DNA of 64,000 bases from Pratylenchus scribneri. Its lineage: Eukaryota; Nematoda; Chromadorea; Rhabditida; Pratylenchidae. The translations under genes were made by a program, and so were the position numbers. The stretch lies in contig JAQSEB010000014.1 of the NCBI GenBank assembly GCA_030063045.1, positions 248,001-312,000 of the forward strand, in the 5' to 3' direction. Positions 24,941 through 36,525 of this stretch are shown here, piece by piece. The notes beneath the pieces were generated by a model, which saw only the letters and a list, made by a program, of their open reading frames with translations, did no database searches and was not told where the DNA came from. Every line of letters begins with the position of its first letter. The first letter of the stretch is position 1.

Positions 24941-26756
24941 TATATATGTTACGGCCAATAGTGGAAATCGGGCATAACTAGTAATGGCCGGCCAAAACTA
25001 GTAATGGCCGGCCAAAACTGGTAATGCCCGGGCAAAACTGGATTAAGATGAAAACAAGTTGGATATTGGGGGATTAAGGTGGATATTGGGGGAATAAGCC
25101 CCGAAATGGATGGGAAATGCCACGGAAGGCCACTGGAAGGTTGGGGAAGTGCCTGAAAGTGCGTGGGATAAAGCCGGATATAGGAGGATTAAGATGGATA
25201 ATTGGGGATTTAGTCGAATTAAGTCCCGAAATAGTTGGGAAATTTTCCGGAGGGACAGTGGAAGGTCGGGAAAGTGTAAGAGGACAGTAGATAAGCGGGA
25301 TTAAGCCGGATATATGGGGATTAAGGAGGATTAAGGGGGATTAAACCCCTAAATGGAAGGTCGCGAGTCCTGGTTTAGGCTGTTTTGCTTCCGGCTTCGC
25401 GAGATTCCTATGCTCCGAACCCATAACCCTAATCCCTAGCCCCTAGCTAGGCTTAACCCTGTTTATTCTACCTAAATCCTCCTTAATCCCACTCTGTCTC
25501 CGGTCTTACACTTCCCCGATCTTCCAATGGCCTTCCGGACCATTTCCCATCTATTCCAGGGCGTATTCCCCCAATATCCACCTTAATCCCCTATCCGGCT
25601 TAATCCCTCTGTAAGGCATTGCTGCCTTATTCATTTCCAAATTAGCTCAATCCATAAAATCATCCAAAGTCCAAAGCCATACTCTTCATTCTATTCCCAT
25701 CCATTCTCATCCACTTAATCATCTTCCCCCAAGACATGTTCCCAGCCATTATCCTTCAATCCATTTCCCCTTTCATCTTATTCTCGCCCCGCCTTATTTG
25801 TCCCATATTTAACTATTATGATTTCACCATTTTATCGGAGTTGGAGGATGGAACAATAAACGGATGAATCTCTTCTTCTGGCCAGGGGAAGGGGAAAAGG
25901 GAATGGGGAAAATTAACAACTTCATCGACCGAGAGTCTTTATCCAAGTCCTAATTCCCCCAATCATCCCAGCACCCTTCCACTCCCAAAATGAGGGGCCT
26001 CAGCACTCGCTGGGGGCGCCCGACCCTCATTACTCCTCGAACTCTCCCGGCCTCTGTTGCACTTTCCCTACCTTCCAGTGGCCTTCCGGACCATTTCCCA
26101 TCTATTCCAGGGCGTATTCCCCCAATATCCACCTTAATCCCCCAATATCCACCTTAATCCCCCAATATCCACCTTAATCCCTCTATATCCACCTTAATCC
26201 CCCAATATCCACCTTAATCCCCCAATATCCACCTCAATCCCCCAATATCCACCTTAATCCCCCAATATCCACCTTAATCCCCCTATATCCACCTTAATCC
26301 CCCAATATCCACCTTAATCCCCCTATATCCACCTTAATCCCCCAATATCCACCTTAATCCCCCAATATCCACCTTAATCCCCCTATATCCACCTTAATCC
26401 CCCAATATCCACCTTAATCCCCCTATATCCACCTTAATCCCCCAATATCCACCTTAATCCCCCTATATCCACCTTAATCCCCCAATATCCACCTTAATCC
26501 CCCTATATCCACCTTAATCCCCCAATATCCACCTTAATCCCCCAATATCCACCTTAATCCCCCTATATCCACCTTAATCCCCCAATATCCACCTTGTTTT
26601 CATCTTAATCCAGTTTTGCCCGGAAATTACCAGTTTTGGCCGGCCATTACTAGTTATGCCCGGGCATAACTAGTATTGGCCGATTTTCGGCCATTACTAG
26701 TTTTGGCCGGCCATTACTAGTTATGCCCGATTTCCACTATTGGCCGTAACATATAT
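24941..26756. mobile_element. 1.8-kb foldback element with satellite-like interior
   Basis: The left end (ATATGTTACGGCCAATAGTGG from about 24945) is the inverted copy of the right end (CCACTATTGGCCGTAACATAT to about 26755). The inverted match extends inward over more than 100 bp through GGCATAACTAGTAATGGCC words and GATTAAGATGAAAACAAG / CTTGTTTTCATCTTAATC. ATAT sequence flanks both ends. The inside has no ORF of note. It consists of short repeats related to GGATATTGGGGGATTAAGG and inverted copies of a TTCCAGTGGCCTTCCGGACC block (about 25530, 26075). It is best read as a non-autonomous DNA transposon or foldback element. Confidence 0.8.
26107..26595. repeat. 20-bp tandem repeat inside the foldback element
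   Basis: About 24 copies of CCCCCAATATCCACCTTAAT. From about 26281 a variant with CCCCCTATAT alternates regularly with the CCCCCAATAT form, giving a 40-bp higher-order unit. This suggests expansion by unequal exchange of dimers. Confidence 0.95.
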
Positions 26757-26843
26757 TCACATTTTTCAACATTTATTCATTCCACAATTTTCTTTCATTA
26801 ATAATTTGTAATTTGTTTCTACTATAAATGTGCATTCATTTTC

Positions 26844-28465
26844 TTATGGGCAATCAATGTAGGTGATGACGGCATCTAATTTATGGGAAAATTAATATTA
26901 AAATATAATAATTTTCCTTTTACTTTTTGCGATGCCAACTGTGCCACCTTGTGGCTCCAAATAATTGAATGCGGCAATGGACAAATCTACATGTTCAGGT
27001 GGACATTCCGGGCATTTATTGTTGATTGGAACAATCAAACTAAATGACCAAAAATTGATTAAAATTGCATTCACAAAATGACAATTATGTTAATATTTTT
27101 CCCCTCTTCAACTCACGTTTTTGGGGATGAGCATCCAACGCAAGTGTATGTGATTTTCACGCATTTTCCGATACAAATTGGATCATGTATAACATATTGA
27201 GTGCCTTTGCATGGGGGGACCCATTGGGCAGAAGGATTCCACAATTGGCCGGAAGCGGCTGCAGACATTCCCGGCTAAAATTCATCAAAGTCAAATTCGA
27301 CTCTTCCCTCCATTTCCGCCTACTTTGCCGGAATCCTGTCCACATGCCCCGGTGCCACCTGCCCCATAGAATGTGAATTTCCCTCCTTGGATTGGTTGAT
27401 TCAATCTTGAGATGATTGGCCCAGTAGCATTTCCTTTCAAGCAACTGTTGATGGCCGCATTCGATGGATCCGTTGTGACGGTCATTGTGGCACCACCTCC
27501 GCCTCCTCCACCGCCACCTGGTGCCTTAGTCGTAGTTGTAGTGCCAGATGGCTTTTTAGTGGTTGGGGTGGTTTGGCCACCTTAAAATTTATTCAATAGC
27601 CTTAAATTCATCTAATAAGTGAATTAGCTAATGCCAAAATTGAGTAAATTAGAGGGCAATTTAAACGGGTACACTTCAATTGAGTGCGAGAAAGTTTGAT
27701 ACATCATAACTTCCGAAGTATTAAAACCGGTTTCCAACCAATTTAATGTCTTATTGAAGAACCAAGTTTTTTCTATAGAATGATATATTATATAAAAATA
27801 TTGATTCAGTATTCGCATAAAAATGACTATGAGAATAAATGTGCAATCATTTTTCATTAATTTTTGGACTTTTTCTTGATCATAATCATTTGAATTTTAT
27901 AACTGATTGATGTGAATTTTACATCATTGGAAAGATCTTTTCAGCTATTTCATCTGATATCAAATTTAGTGAAATTGCTTAATTACTTTTCTTGTTATAA
28001 AGCCGTGTGCCTGTTAATTTTAACCCAAAAATTTAATAATTTTTATTCACCTCCTCCACCTCCACCACCACCACCGCACGGTGTTTCGGAAACAACTTTC
28101 ACTGTCGGTTTTCCGTTTCCACTGAACACCAATCCCGGATCGGTGGATTGCCCACCGGCGGGAATATTCACCCACTCTGGTGTGGTGTATTGGTTATTCC
28201 CAGCCGAATTCATATTCCAACTGCTGCTGATGGTCGTCTAAATAAAATATTAATTCAAAAGAATCTTTTCCATATACAAAATTACCCCTGAAGGCAGGGT
28301 AACTTGGAATTTGACACCGCAAACTGCATTTGGGCCAGAATTTTTGAGCACAACTTGCGCTTGGCCTCCTCCATTCCATGTGCTTTTTATTTCCACCGAT
28401 GCGGTTACGGCCCCTTCGGATTGGCCAATAAAAGAAGCCAACAAGAAGATGAGGATTACGGCCAT
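26844..28465 (-). CDS. secreted expansin with N-terminal CBM2
   Basis: A predicted 309-aa secreted protein that would loosen plant cell walls non-enzymatically by disrupting cellulose-hemicellulose contacts, helping juveniles move through roots. Six exons: 28286-28465, 28051-28237, 27324-27580, 27117-27274, 26924-27039 and 26844-26875. A signal peptide (residues 1-18, MAVILIFLLASFIGQSEG) is followed by a family-2 cellulose-binding module (about 19-112; exposed Trp in IKSTWNGGGQ, SSSWNMNSAG and TPEWVNIPAG). A Gly/Thr linker (about 115-152) follows, then the expansin barrel (about 153-309) with GKFTFYGAGGTGACG, GQLWNPSAQWVPPC, INNKCPECPPEHVDLS and VITYIDCP. Key Thr/Tyr and HVD residues are intact. 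Nematode expansins of this architecture are known and are thought to be of bacterial origin. ATG 28465 opens the signal peptide. All splice junctions are canonical and in phase. Confidence 0.93.
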
Positions 28466-28545
28466 TTTGGATTTATGAGAATAGGAAGGAGAATGTGATA
28501 TTTAACACCTTTTCTGCCCGCCTTTTATTCACCAAAATTTCTACA

Positions 28546-28552
28546 AAGGGCA
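28546..28552 (-). promoter_or_regulatory. candidate subventral-gland-type motif TGCCCTT
   Basis: TGCCCTT on the - strand lies about 80 bp upstream of the expansin ATG. It fits TGCMCTT, the motif I recall as reported upstream of subventral-gland effectors of cyst nematodes. A seven-base degenerate word occurs often by chance, so this is only a candidate. Confidence 0.25.
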
Positions 28553-28929
28553 CAGGTGGAAAATTAATTTAAAATTTTTTAATTGTTTTTTCAGCTTTTT
28601 AGGCCAAATTTTTCTTCCCTTTTACCATATTCCCAAATTTTCTTCGTTAATTCAAAAATCAACCTTTTTGGGCCATTTTTGTCATAATTTTTTTTTGTTT
28701 ACCATCCAATTTCATTTAATTTTCACCACCAAAATTCAAACACTGAATTTGTTCAACTGTTTGGCCAAAATTATTATGAAAATTTTTAGTTTATTTGGAA
28801 AGCTTTTTTTTTATCAATTATTGAAGGCATAGATATTTCTAACAGTTCATTTCACATTTTCGAAAAATTTTTAATTCTATAATTTTTCAGAATTTTAAAT
28901 ACAGAACAAACACAATGAAATTAAATAAA
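28553..28929. other. upstream region of the expansin
   Basis: AT-rich sequence between the expansin promoter and the second minisatellite array. No ORF or further motif is recognised. Confidence 0.4.
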
Positions 28930-29925
28930 ATCAGAGCAGGTGGAATTATTAAAATCAGAACAAGCGGAATTATTAAAAATCAGAACAGGATGAATTATTA
29001 AAATCAGAACAGGCGGAATTATTAAAATCAGAACAGGCGGAATTATTAAAAATCAGAACAGGCGGAATTATTAAAATCAGAACAGACGGAATTATTAAAA
29101 TCAGAACAGGCGGAATTATTAAAAATCAGAATAGGCGGAATTATTAAAAATCAGAACAGGCGGAATTATTAAAATCAGAACAGGCGGAATTATTAAAATC
29201 AGAACAGGCGGAATTATTAAAAATCAGAATAGGCGGAATTATTAAAATCAGAACAGGCGGAATTATTAAAATCAGAACAGGCGGAATTATTAAAATCAGA
29301 ACAGGCGGAATTATTAAAATCAGAACAGGCGGAATTATTAAAATCAGAACAGGCGGAATTATTAAAATCAGAACAGGCGGAATTATTAAAATCAGAACAG
29401 GCGGAATTATTAAAATCAGAACAGGCGGAATTATTAAAATCAGAACAGGCGGAATTATTAAAATCAGAACAGACGGAATTATTAAAATCAGAACAGGCGG
29501 AATTATTAAAATCAGAAGAGGCGGAATTATTAAAAATCAGAACAGCCGGAATTATTAAAATCAGAACAGGCGGAATTATTAAAATCAGAACAGGCAGAAT
29601 TATTAAAATCAGAACAGGCGGAATAATCAGAACAGGCGGAATTATTAAAATCAGAACAGGCGGAATTATTAAAATCAGAACAGGCAGAATTATTAAAATC
29701 AGAACAGGCGGAATTATTAAAATCAGAACAGGCGGAATTATTAAAATCAGAACAGGCGGAATTATTAAAATCAGAACAGGCGGAATTATTAAAATCAGAA
29801 TAGACGAAATAATCAGAACAGACGGAATTATTGAAATCAGAACAGGCGGAATTATTAAAATCAGTACAGACGGAATTATTAAAATCAGAATAGGCGGAAT
29901 AATCAGAACAGCAGGCAGAATTATA
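28930..29925. repeat. 24-bp minisatellite, array 2 (inverted orientation)
   Basis: About 41 copies of the same 24-bp unit as at 16978-17512 but on the opposite strand (core TCAGAACAGGCGGAATT followed by ATTAAAA). Units are mostly 24 bp, a few are 25 bp, and several near the right end are shortened to about 15 bp (GGCGGAATAATCAGAACAG). Point variants (GACGG, GGCAG, AGAATAGG) are scattered through the array. Confidence 0.97.
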
Positions 29926-30498
29926 AATTAATTTTATTCAATTTATCAATTCGAAATACTAATAGAAGAATCCGCAATTAGTAATTTCTGTTTTCATAAT
30001 TCTAATTCTAATTACCATATTTTCTCTATTGGAATTGCAAGCCACTCTATATGTCTATATCTATAATAATAATCCACCTCGAGAGGCTCTGAAAATAGTA
30101 TACAATAAATATATTTAAATAGAAATTATTAAAAAAAATTAATTATCAAAAAGTGCAATTTTATATTTTACTTCAAACTCAAACATCCACATTTCCTTCT
30201 CCATGAATAATATTGAAAGGAGCATTCATTCATTCACACAAATATATTTGTGAATAAGCTGAACAAATTCAGACATTCAACAGATCCTCCTGTTGAATAT
30301 GATCCAATGTAAACAAATTGGGTATTGAGGTAAATTAGAATGAAGATAAAACATTTGTTCAAATAATATTTTTCATCATTTTCAATTCAATTTGAACCTT
30401 TTTCATTGACGCAAATTGACAAAGTCCAAATTGACAAAATCACATTTTTTTATGTAAATGAAACGGCCTTAAAACTTAAAAAAAAGAAAATGAAGAGT
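29926..30498. other. intergenic, no gene seen
   Basis: AT-rich with no recognisable ORF or RNA gene. Confidence 0.4.
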
Positions 30499-30750
30499 AT
30501 TAGTCCTAATCCTAATCTAGGGCTGAAGTGGTTTGCCTAAGCCAATGAATGGGATATGGGGATTAGGATTAGGCGTGTGAAATCAATTTTAAGTTATTGT
30601 AAATATAATGGAAAAAGCATTAGGAGAGGAAAATAATGGATTTAAAAAGACAGATTGGGGCAATATTTGATTGATAGGGTGACAGGGCGATTAGGCAAAT
30701 AGCGGGGTACGGTAGGACAAATTGGGAAAGGCCCGTAGGCATTATTTATT
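30499..30750 (+). repeat. dispersed ~320-bp repeat, copy 2 (internally deleted)
   Basis: Starts TTAGTCCTAATCCTAATC and contains CAATGAATGGGATATGG, CAATATTTGATTGATAGGG and GTACGGTAGGAC...GGCCCGTAGGCATT. The central GGCGAGAGCTGGGCC block is missing, so this copy is shorter than the others. Confidence 0.8.
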
Positions 30751-30824
30751 TGCATTGACAAAGCGGTAGAGGTTATTTAGAATTTGTGTCTTTTTCTGAA
30801 CATTTTTGACAAGAAAATAAAATT

Positions 30825-32433
30825 TTATTGTTGAATGAAAAGTTGTTTTGGATAATCTGGGTCCGTTTCCTCCTCGGGGAAAATAAATTCCGCCAAATCC
30901 TGATGCTCAGTATTTTCCTCCATTTCAATCTCCTCTTGGCTCATTTCTTTGAAAATCACATCCGGGGCCAACAAAGTAAATTCGCTATTTTTGGAACGAA
31001 ATTCCACTTGCTGAAAAGTTATAAAAAATTCTCAGTAAATTTTATTCCCATCCCATTTACCTCAATGACCAATTTGAATGCATTTGAATGTTCATTTATT
31101 GTCCATCCTTGTTTGTATTGGCCATCTCCATCTACTTTATATTTCAATTCCGTTTTAAGGTCTAAATAAATATTCTCAATTTATTATTTTTTATTCCATT
31201 TTCATTAACCTTCATCCAATCGCATTCGACATAATTCATTATTCATTTCATATTTTCCAACATGTTTTTTAAATATTTTCGGGCAGTCATCATAATTTTT
31301 AATTGGAAATACATTGGGAAAATGTTGGAGGACGTATTTTGTTAATCCGAATTTGAACTGAAATTAAAATAAATTGATGTCCTTTTAAATTTTTCATAAT
31401 TCACTTTGAATGCAGCCAACATTTGGGCATATCGATAATTCAAAATGTTATTAAAATGTTCGTGATTTTCATCTATATTAAATTGTCTCATCAGGAATTC
31501 TCTGGCCAAATAAGGATCCGCCTTTGCGCTCACTTTCACCGAGAAAAGGAATGATTTACGGAACATTTTTCCAGGAATATAGGTCACATTCAATTTGGTT
31601 TTGCGCCTCATAGTAACTTTGTCCAGAAATTCATCATCCTAAAGGGGAAAATATTAAAATTAATGGATTTTTTTTTTATTCTTAAGGTTTTTGTTGGTCT
31701 ACGATAACTTTCGACCTAACTATTATACTTTTTCGAACAATTTAATATTTCCCTTTTTAAACCCACCATTGAATTGTTATATAAATATTCTGATGGCCAG
31801 TCGAATTTAATATTTTTTGATTGATTTATTTCTTCCAGATTCGCACCTCGAAACTAAAAGAAATCAAATTTTTGATTATTTAAAATTTACAGTTATTCAC
31901 AATTATGGAATGTTTTCCGTCATCCAAATCCAATTCACAAAACATATAATTTGGACCATTGTGTCCTTTTATTTTGTTATATTCAATTGCATTGTTCAAA
32001 AGGAATAAATTGATCAATTCTTTTTCATTCGTGTACTGTCCTAGATTCACAATCTCCTTAAAATTCATTGGTTCCAAAAAATAAATGTTGGATATACCCT
32101 CCGGATATTGTCAATTATTTCTGTGAGACGATGATCTTGCTTTTTCAACCAATCATTTAAAATGTTCAGATTTAAAACATTGTTCCATTCTTTAGATAAC
32201 AAATTCTTAAGATCAATATAAATAATTTAAATAATAAATTATCACAATTTTTATTTAACCTCATTCCAATAGATGATACCAACAGTGGTCACAGAAAAGG
32301 AGGACCCAATTTTATTATCATAAATCATTATTCCCTGCGATCGTCTATCCGAAAAATCTTCGCATTTCCACAATGCATTTCCATAATATGCCCATAAAAG
32401 TGGACCAAAAATGGCAAAATATAAATTATACAT
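30825..32433 (-). CDS. orphan secreted protein
   Basis: About eight exons join in phase from ATG 32433 to TAA 30825-30827, giving about 430 aa. The N-terminus (MYNLYFAIFGPLLWAYYGNA) looks like a cleavable signal peptide. The mature part begins LWKCEDFSDRRSQG and continues with charged, hydrophilic segments (LNILNDWLKKQDHRLTEIID, GHNGPNYMFCELDLDDGK, TYIPGKMFRKSFLFSVKVS, YEMNNELCRMRLDEG) to an acidic end (FIPEEE-like, QLFIQQ). There are only a few cysteines and no membrane helix after the signal. I recognise no family. As a secreted orphan in a plant-parasite genome it is an effector candidate, but this rests only on secretion and novelty. Internal exon borders are moderately certain. Confidence 0.6.
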
Positions 32434-34664
32434 TTTAATATTCGAATATTAAAAAAAATATTAATGAATAAATTTGACCATTTTTGGTTATTTTTAAGTG
32501 AATTTTTGGGAATTGATGTGATTCATAGTTTTATAAAAAATAAAATAATCAATGGTAGAAACGTAAATTTTCCCACACAAAATTGGATCAATATTTATCA
32601 CAATTTACATTTTTTTTAGAATAAAAGGCTAATTAAAAATTAATGAATTTCTAACCACTTTCTTAAAATTAATGTATATGTACTTTATCATCTTATCTAT
32701 TCTAATTAATTGTAATTATTTTTATTATTTTATCTATTTTATTTTTCCTTCAAAAATATATTTTTTTTATCATTTATTCCATTCAAGTAAAGGAATTTTC
32801 TTCATTTTCATTCCAACTTCCCACGTCCCAGCAGAGGAATCAATGGTATTATCTATGTTAGCAGCAGATATTTTTAGCCTCTCATGATGTCCCGTGACTT
32901 GGCTTTTGCTTGCTTTATTTATTAGCAGCAGCAGATTTTTTCGTCCATTTTTCTCACATCAGCAGCAGCAGAAAAATGTTCATATAAAAAAGACTGAAAT
33001 TTTTTTGATGAATGGGAATGGAATGGGAGGCGATCAACTGAATGACAAATGAGAAAGAATAATTTTTGATCGTTGCCCGTAAAATTGTGCGGTGAATTTC
33101 AAAATTCAATGAATATTTTCCAATTCAAAATTGAACATTTAAAATCCTATTAAAATCATTTCCAGCGGACTATAAAAAAATAATATTTAATTCGAATTAT
33201 TCTTTATCGAGCTTAATTTCCATTGAAATAAAAATTTTTCCATTTTATAATCATTTATCCATTCCATTAGGCAAAAAATATTAAATAACCACTTTGCAAA
33301 TATTAAAAATGCATCGATGTCATAAAAAGTGGGAAAAAATGGGGGAAGGAAATGGAAATTTAAAAGCAAGTGGCTGTAAAAATAGCTGCAAAAATGAATG
33401 AAAGGCGAAAATGGGGGCAAAAGGGGGGGGGGGGGGGGGCAATGCTACTGATTGATGAATAAATGAATGATTGTATATTTAATTTGCCCACCAGCTACCA
33501 TCAATCACTCAATCACTCAGTGGGAGTAATCGAATTGCTGCCACCATTCCCTAATTTTTTCCTTCGTGTCCCTAATTCTCGTTTCCAACATCTAATTCTT
33601 GAATTTTTCCTTCTTCATAATTCATTGTTCATTTTTGCCCAACATTTAGTTTTTTTTTCCATTTATTTGCACATTGCAAAGTCCGGTTCCTCGGGGAGAG
33701 AGGAAATGAGGCAAAAAACAGATTCTGGCCTTTGCCCCCTGCGGAGTGGCAATTTGGAACCAAAATGGGCTGAGACAGGCGGGTCAAGGTCATAGGTCGC
33801 CGGCTCTCAAACTATTATTTCCTGCAGATTTTTTTTAAACAAGAATTCGATTGATTTAAGTCCAATAAAAATTTTTCTGTGCACAAATTTTTTTTTGAAA
33901 TTTAATTTTTAAAATATACTTTTTTAAAGATATTTAATTAAAAAAATATGGCATTTTTCAATTCAAAAGCAATTTTAGTGAAAGCCCCGAAAGCATTTCT
34001 AAAATAAGAACCCAAATTTGTAAGCTTTTTAAAAGCAAAGAAGAAGAAAGCACCGACCATCTTTATCCCACCAAAACATAGAACAAACACAAACATTCTC
34101 TATTCACTAAAGCTATATATATAGTAGTGGGCCGGCTTGTCGTCGTAAAACCACTCCACTTCCACTCTCTTATTTTGTTTGCCGTAAAAATCGATGTTGG
34201 TCCGCCTTTATCCATGGTAGTGGCTGTGCGCATCGGTGCACACTGCCCAGCACCACCTGCTGCAAAAACCTAAAACGACCTCTCTGTAAAAGTGAAGTGT
34301 GCCTCAAGAGGATTGGCCAGACCACCCACAGAAGACAGAAGACATTTTCGGTAGTAAATTATAATAGAGTGGTCATAGATTATGCTCCTTCCCTTCCTAA
34401 CCCCTTCTTCCTTCTATTTTCCTCTTTTTGGCCATAATTTTATTTTCGTTTGCGTGCTTCCCCGTTTTTCCTCATGACTTTCTTCCTTCTCCTTTCCCTT
34501 TTTTGGCCATAATTCTATTTTTACGAGCCTCACAAATGTTTATTTAAAAAAGCCCATAAGCCAATACAAGGTCTAAAACACACCATATATTGTTGGCAAA
34601 ATAAAAATAATTTTATCCATATTTATCCATCCAATTTCCTATTATCCTATATATAATTTTAGAG
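32434..34664. other. 2.2 kb without a convincing gene
   Basis: AT-rich with occasional GC islands (34130-34340 has CTGCCCAGCACCACCTGCTGC). A run of 17 G lies at 33423-33439. A short CAGCAG-rich stretch is near 32860-32970. The open frames here have no coding character I trust. Confidence 0.45.
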
Positions 34665-34882
34665 GACCGATCTTGTCCCACGCTATTTCGCTTTTTCTCT
34701 AACACAAAGGGAGAATGGGGAAAGGAAGAAAGGATTGGTCTGCTGCTGGGGGAGGAGAGAGCGAGAGAGAGAGAGATGTAGACTATTGCTTAGTATTGAA
34801 ACAGAGAAAAAGAAATTAGGAAGAGAGTAAGTTGAAAGGATGGTGGAGGGAGGGCTGGCTGGCGGAAGGGCGGAAGGAATTA

Positions 34883-36180
34883 TGCCGTGGCATTTTGTTT
34901 GTAAGACCGGTAACATGGATAGATTTATAGCTCAAGTTAAAGCTCTTTTCAAGAGTAATCGAATGGTATGAGAAACATTGTTGTATGTCAGAATGTTGAA
35001 GATTTATGATCATTTGAGTATATTGGGTACATGAAGAAGGGGAATGTTTGTGCCATGGCATTTTGTTTAGAAGGCCGGTAACATGGATAGATTTATAGTT
35101 CATGTTAAAGATCATTTCAAGTGTAATCGAATGGTATGAGAATCATTGTTTTTTGTTGGTTAGTTTAAGATTTATGGCCATTTGAGTATATTGGGTACAC
35201 GAAGAAGGGAAATGTTTGTGCCATGGCATTTTGTTTGTAAGGCCGGTAACATGGAGAGATTTATAGCTCAAGTTAAAGCACTTTTCTAGAGCAATCAAAT
35301 GAGCTAGCATTTATGGTTTTAAGAAAAGTGGCTGGGGACTTATGGCCAATTGAATGATTTGAAGGGTTAATGGTTGGAATACACTTTGCCCAAGAAAAGT
35401 ATGGGTAAGGTGTATGTCTTGAACATACAACTTGTCGGTGGAAAGTCTGGGTAAGATGTATGTTTTGAACATACAATTTGTCAAAGGGAAAGTGTAGAGT
35501 TATAACAAAGTAATAGATAAAAGGGAAGAGAAATAGAGTTAAATAGAGAGGAAAAGAAGCTAGAGAAAAGTAAGAGATATATTGGGCGATTAAAATGAAA
35601 AATGTGCAGTGTATCTCATTGAAAATAATTGAAGAGAGAGGTATAAAAGGAGTGGTTTTTCTCCATTTCGCTGTCCTAGACCTATCCATAATTACAATGC
35701 AGCGACAAATGCAACAACGACGACGACGGAAAACGGAAGCAGCAGAAAATGATGATTTAGTTCAAGATAATGATTCAGTTCAAGATAATAGGGGAGTTGG
35801 AACCTCCCAGGGCTCAGGCCCAAATCAAAATCCAAGTTTTCAAAATGATTTAGATACAGATCAAGTTCAAGAAAATAGATATGTTAATAGAACAAGATGG
35901 TTTGTTGATGAAAGCGAAATGAATAATAGAAGAAGTGTATTGTAAAGATCATTTCAAGTGTAATCGAATGGTATGAGAATCATTGTTTTTTGTTGGTTAG
36001 ATTAAGATTTATGGCCATTTGAGTATATTGGGTACATGAAGAAGGGGAATGTTTGTGCAATGACATTTTGTTTGTAAGGCCGGTAACATGGAGGGATTTA
36101 TAGCTCACGTTAAAGCCCTTTTCAAGAGCAATCAAATGAGCTAGCATTATTGGCTTTACGAAAAGTGCCTGGGGACTTAT
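34883..36180. repeat. ~168-bp tandem repeat block and related copies
   Basis: Three successive copies start TGCC(G/A)TGGCATTTTG at 34883, 35051 and 35219 with a 168-bp period. A fourth related copy is near 36056. Each contains CCGGTAACATGG and AGATTTATAGCTCA. Shorter copies of a word around GGGTAAGGTGTATGT...TTGAACATACAAC recur at 35397-35480 and 36230-36360. The block belongs to the mobile-element debris ending at 36525. Confidence 0.8.
35697..35945 (+). pseudogene. short basic/Gln-Asp-rich ORF behind a TATA box, probable transposon remnant
   Basis: TATAAAAGG stands at 35642-35650, about 50 bp upstream of an ATG that opens an 82-codon frame. It begins MQRQMQQRRRRKTEAAEN, followed by repeats of VQDN, and ends at a TAA where the ~168-bp repeat resumes. 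The position inside repeats and the abrupt end suggest the 5' end of a mobile-element gene whose remainder has been lost. No domain is recognised. Confidence 0.4.
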
Positions 36181-36483
36181 GGCCAATTGAATGATTTGAA
36201 GGGTTATTGATTATAATACACTTTGCCAAAGGGAAAGTAAGGGTAATGTGTATGTGTTGAACATTCAACTTGCCAAGGGAAAGTATGGGTAGGGTGTATG
36301 TGTTGAACATATAACTTGCCAAGGTAAAGTATGGGTAAGGTGTATTGTATGTGTAACTTGCCAAAGGGAAAGTGTAGAGTTATAGCATAAAAGTAATAGA
36401 TAAAAGGGAGATTGGAGAGAAATGATAATGTTGATGTAAGAATTTAGAAAAAAATGATATAAGTTAGAGAAAGGAGAATTTGA

Positions 36484-36525
36484 CTAGCTCAAAAGCTCGC
36501 CCGTTAGGGCGAGCGCTTGAGCTAG
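36484..36525 (+). mobile_element. Helitron-like 3' terminus (hairpin plus CTAG)
   Basis: GCTCGCCC-GTTA-GGGCGAGC forms a perfect 8-bp GC-rich stem, nested in an outer CTAGCTCAA/TTGAGCTAG inverted repeat. The hairpin is followed seven bases later by CTAG and then T. Helitrons end in a short hairpin close to a CTRR terminus and insert before T. The 5' TC end could not be fixed, and no Rep/helicase frame is present. Confidence 0.5.

Noticed and set aside
28930..29925. CRISPR-like array
   Set aside because: The repeats are directly adjacent with no unique spacers, in a eukaryotic genome. It is a minisatellite.
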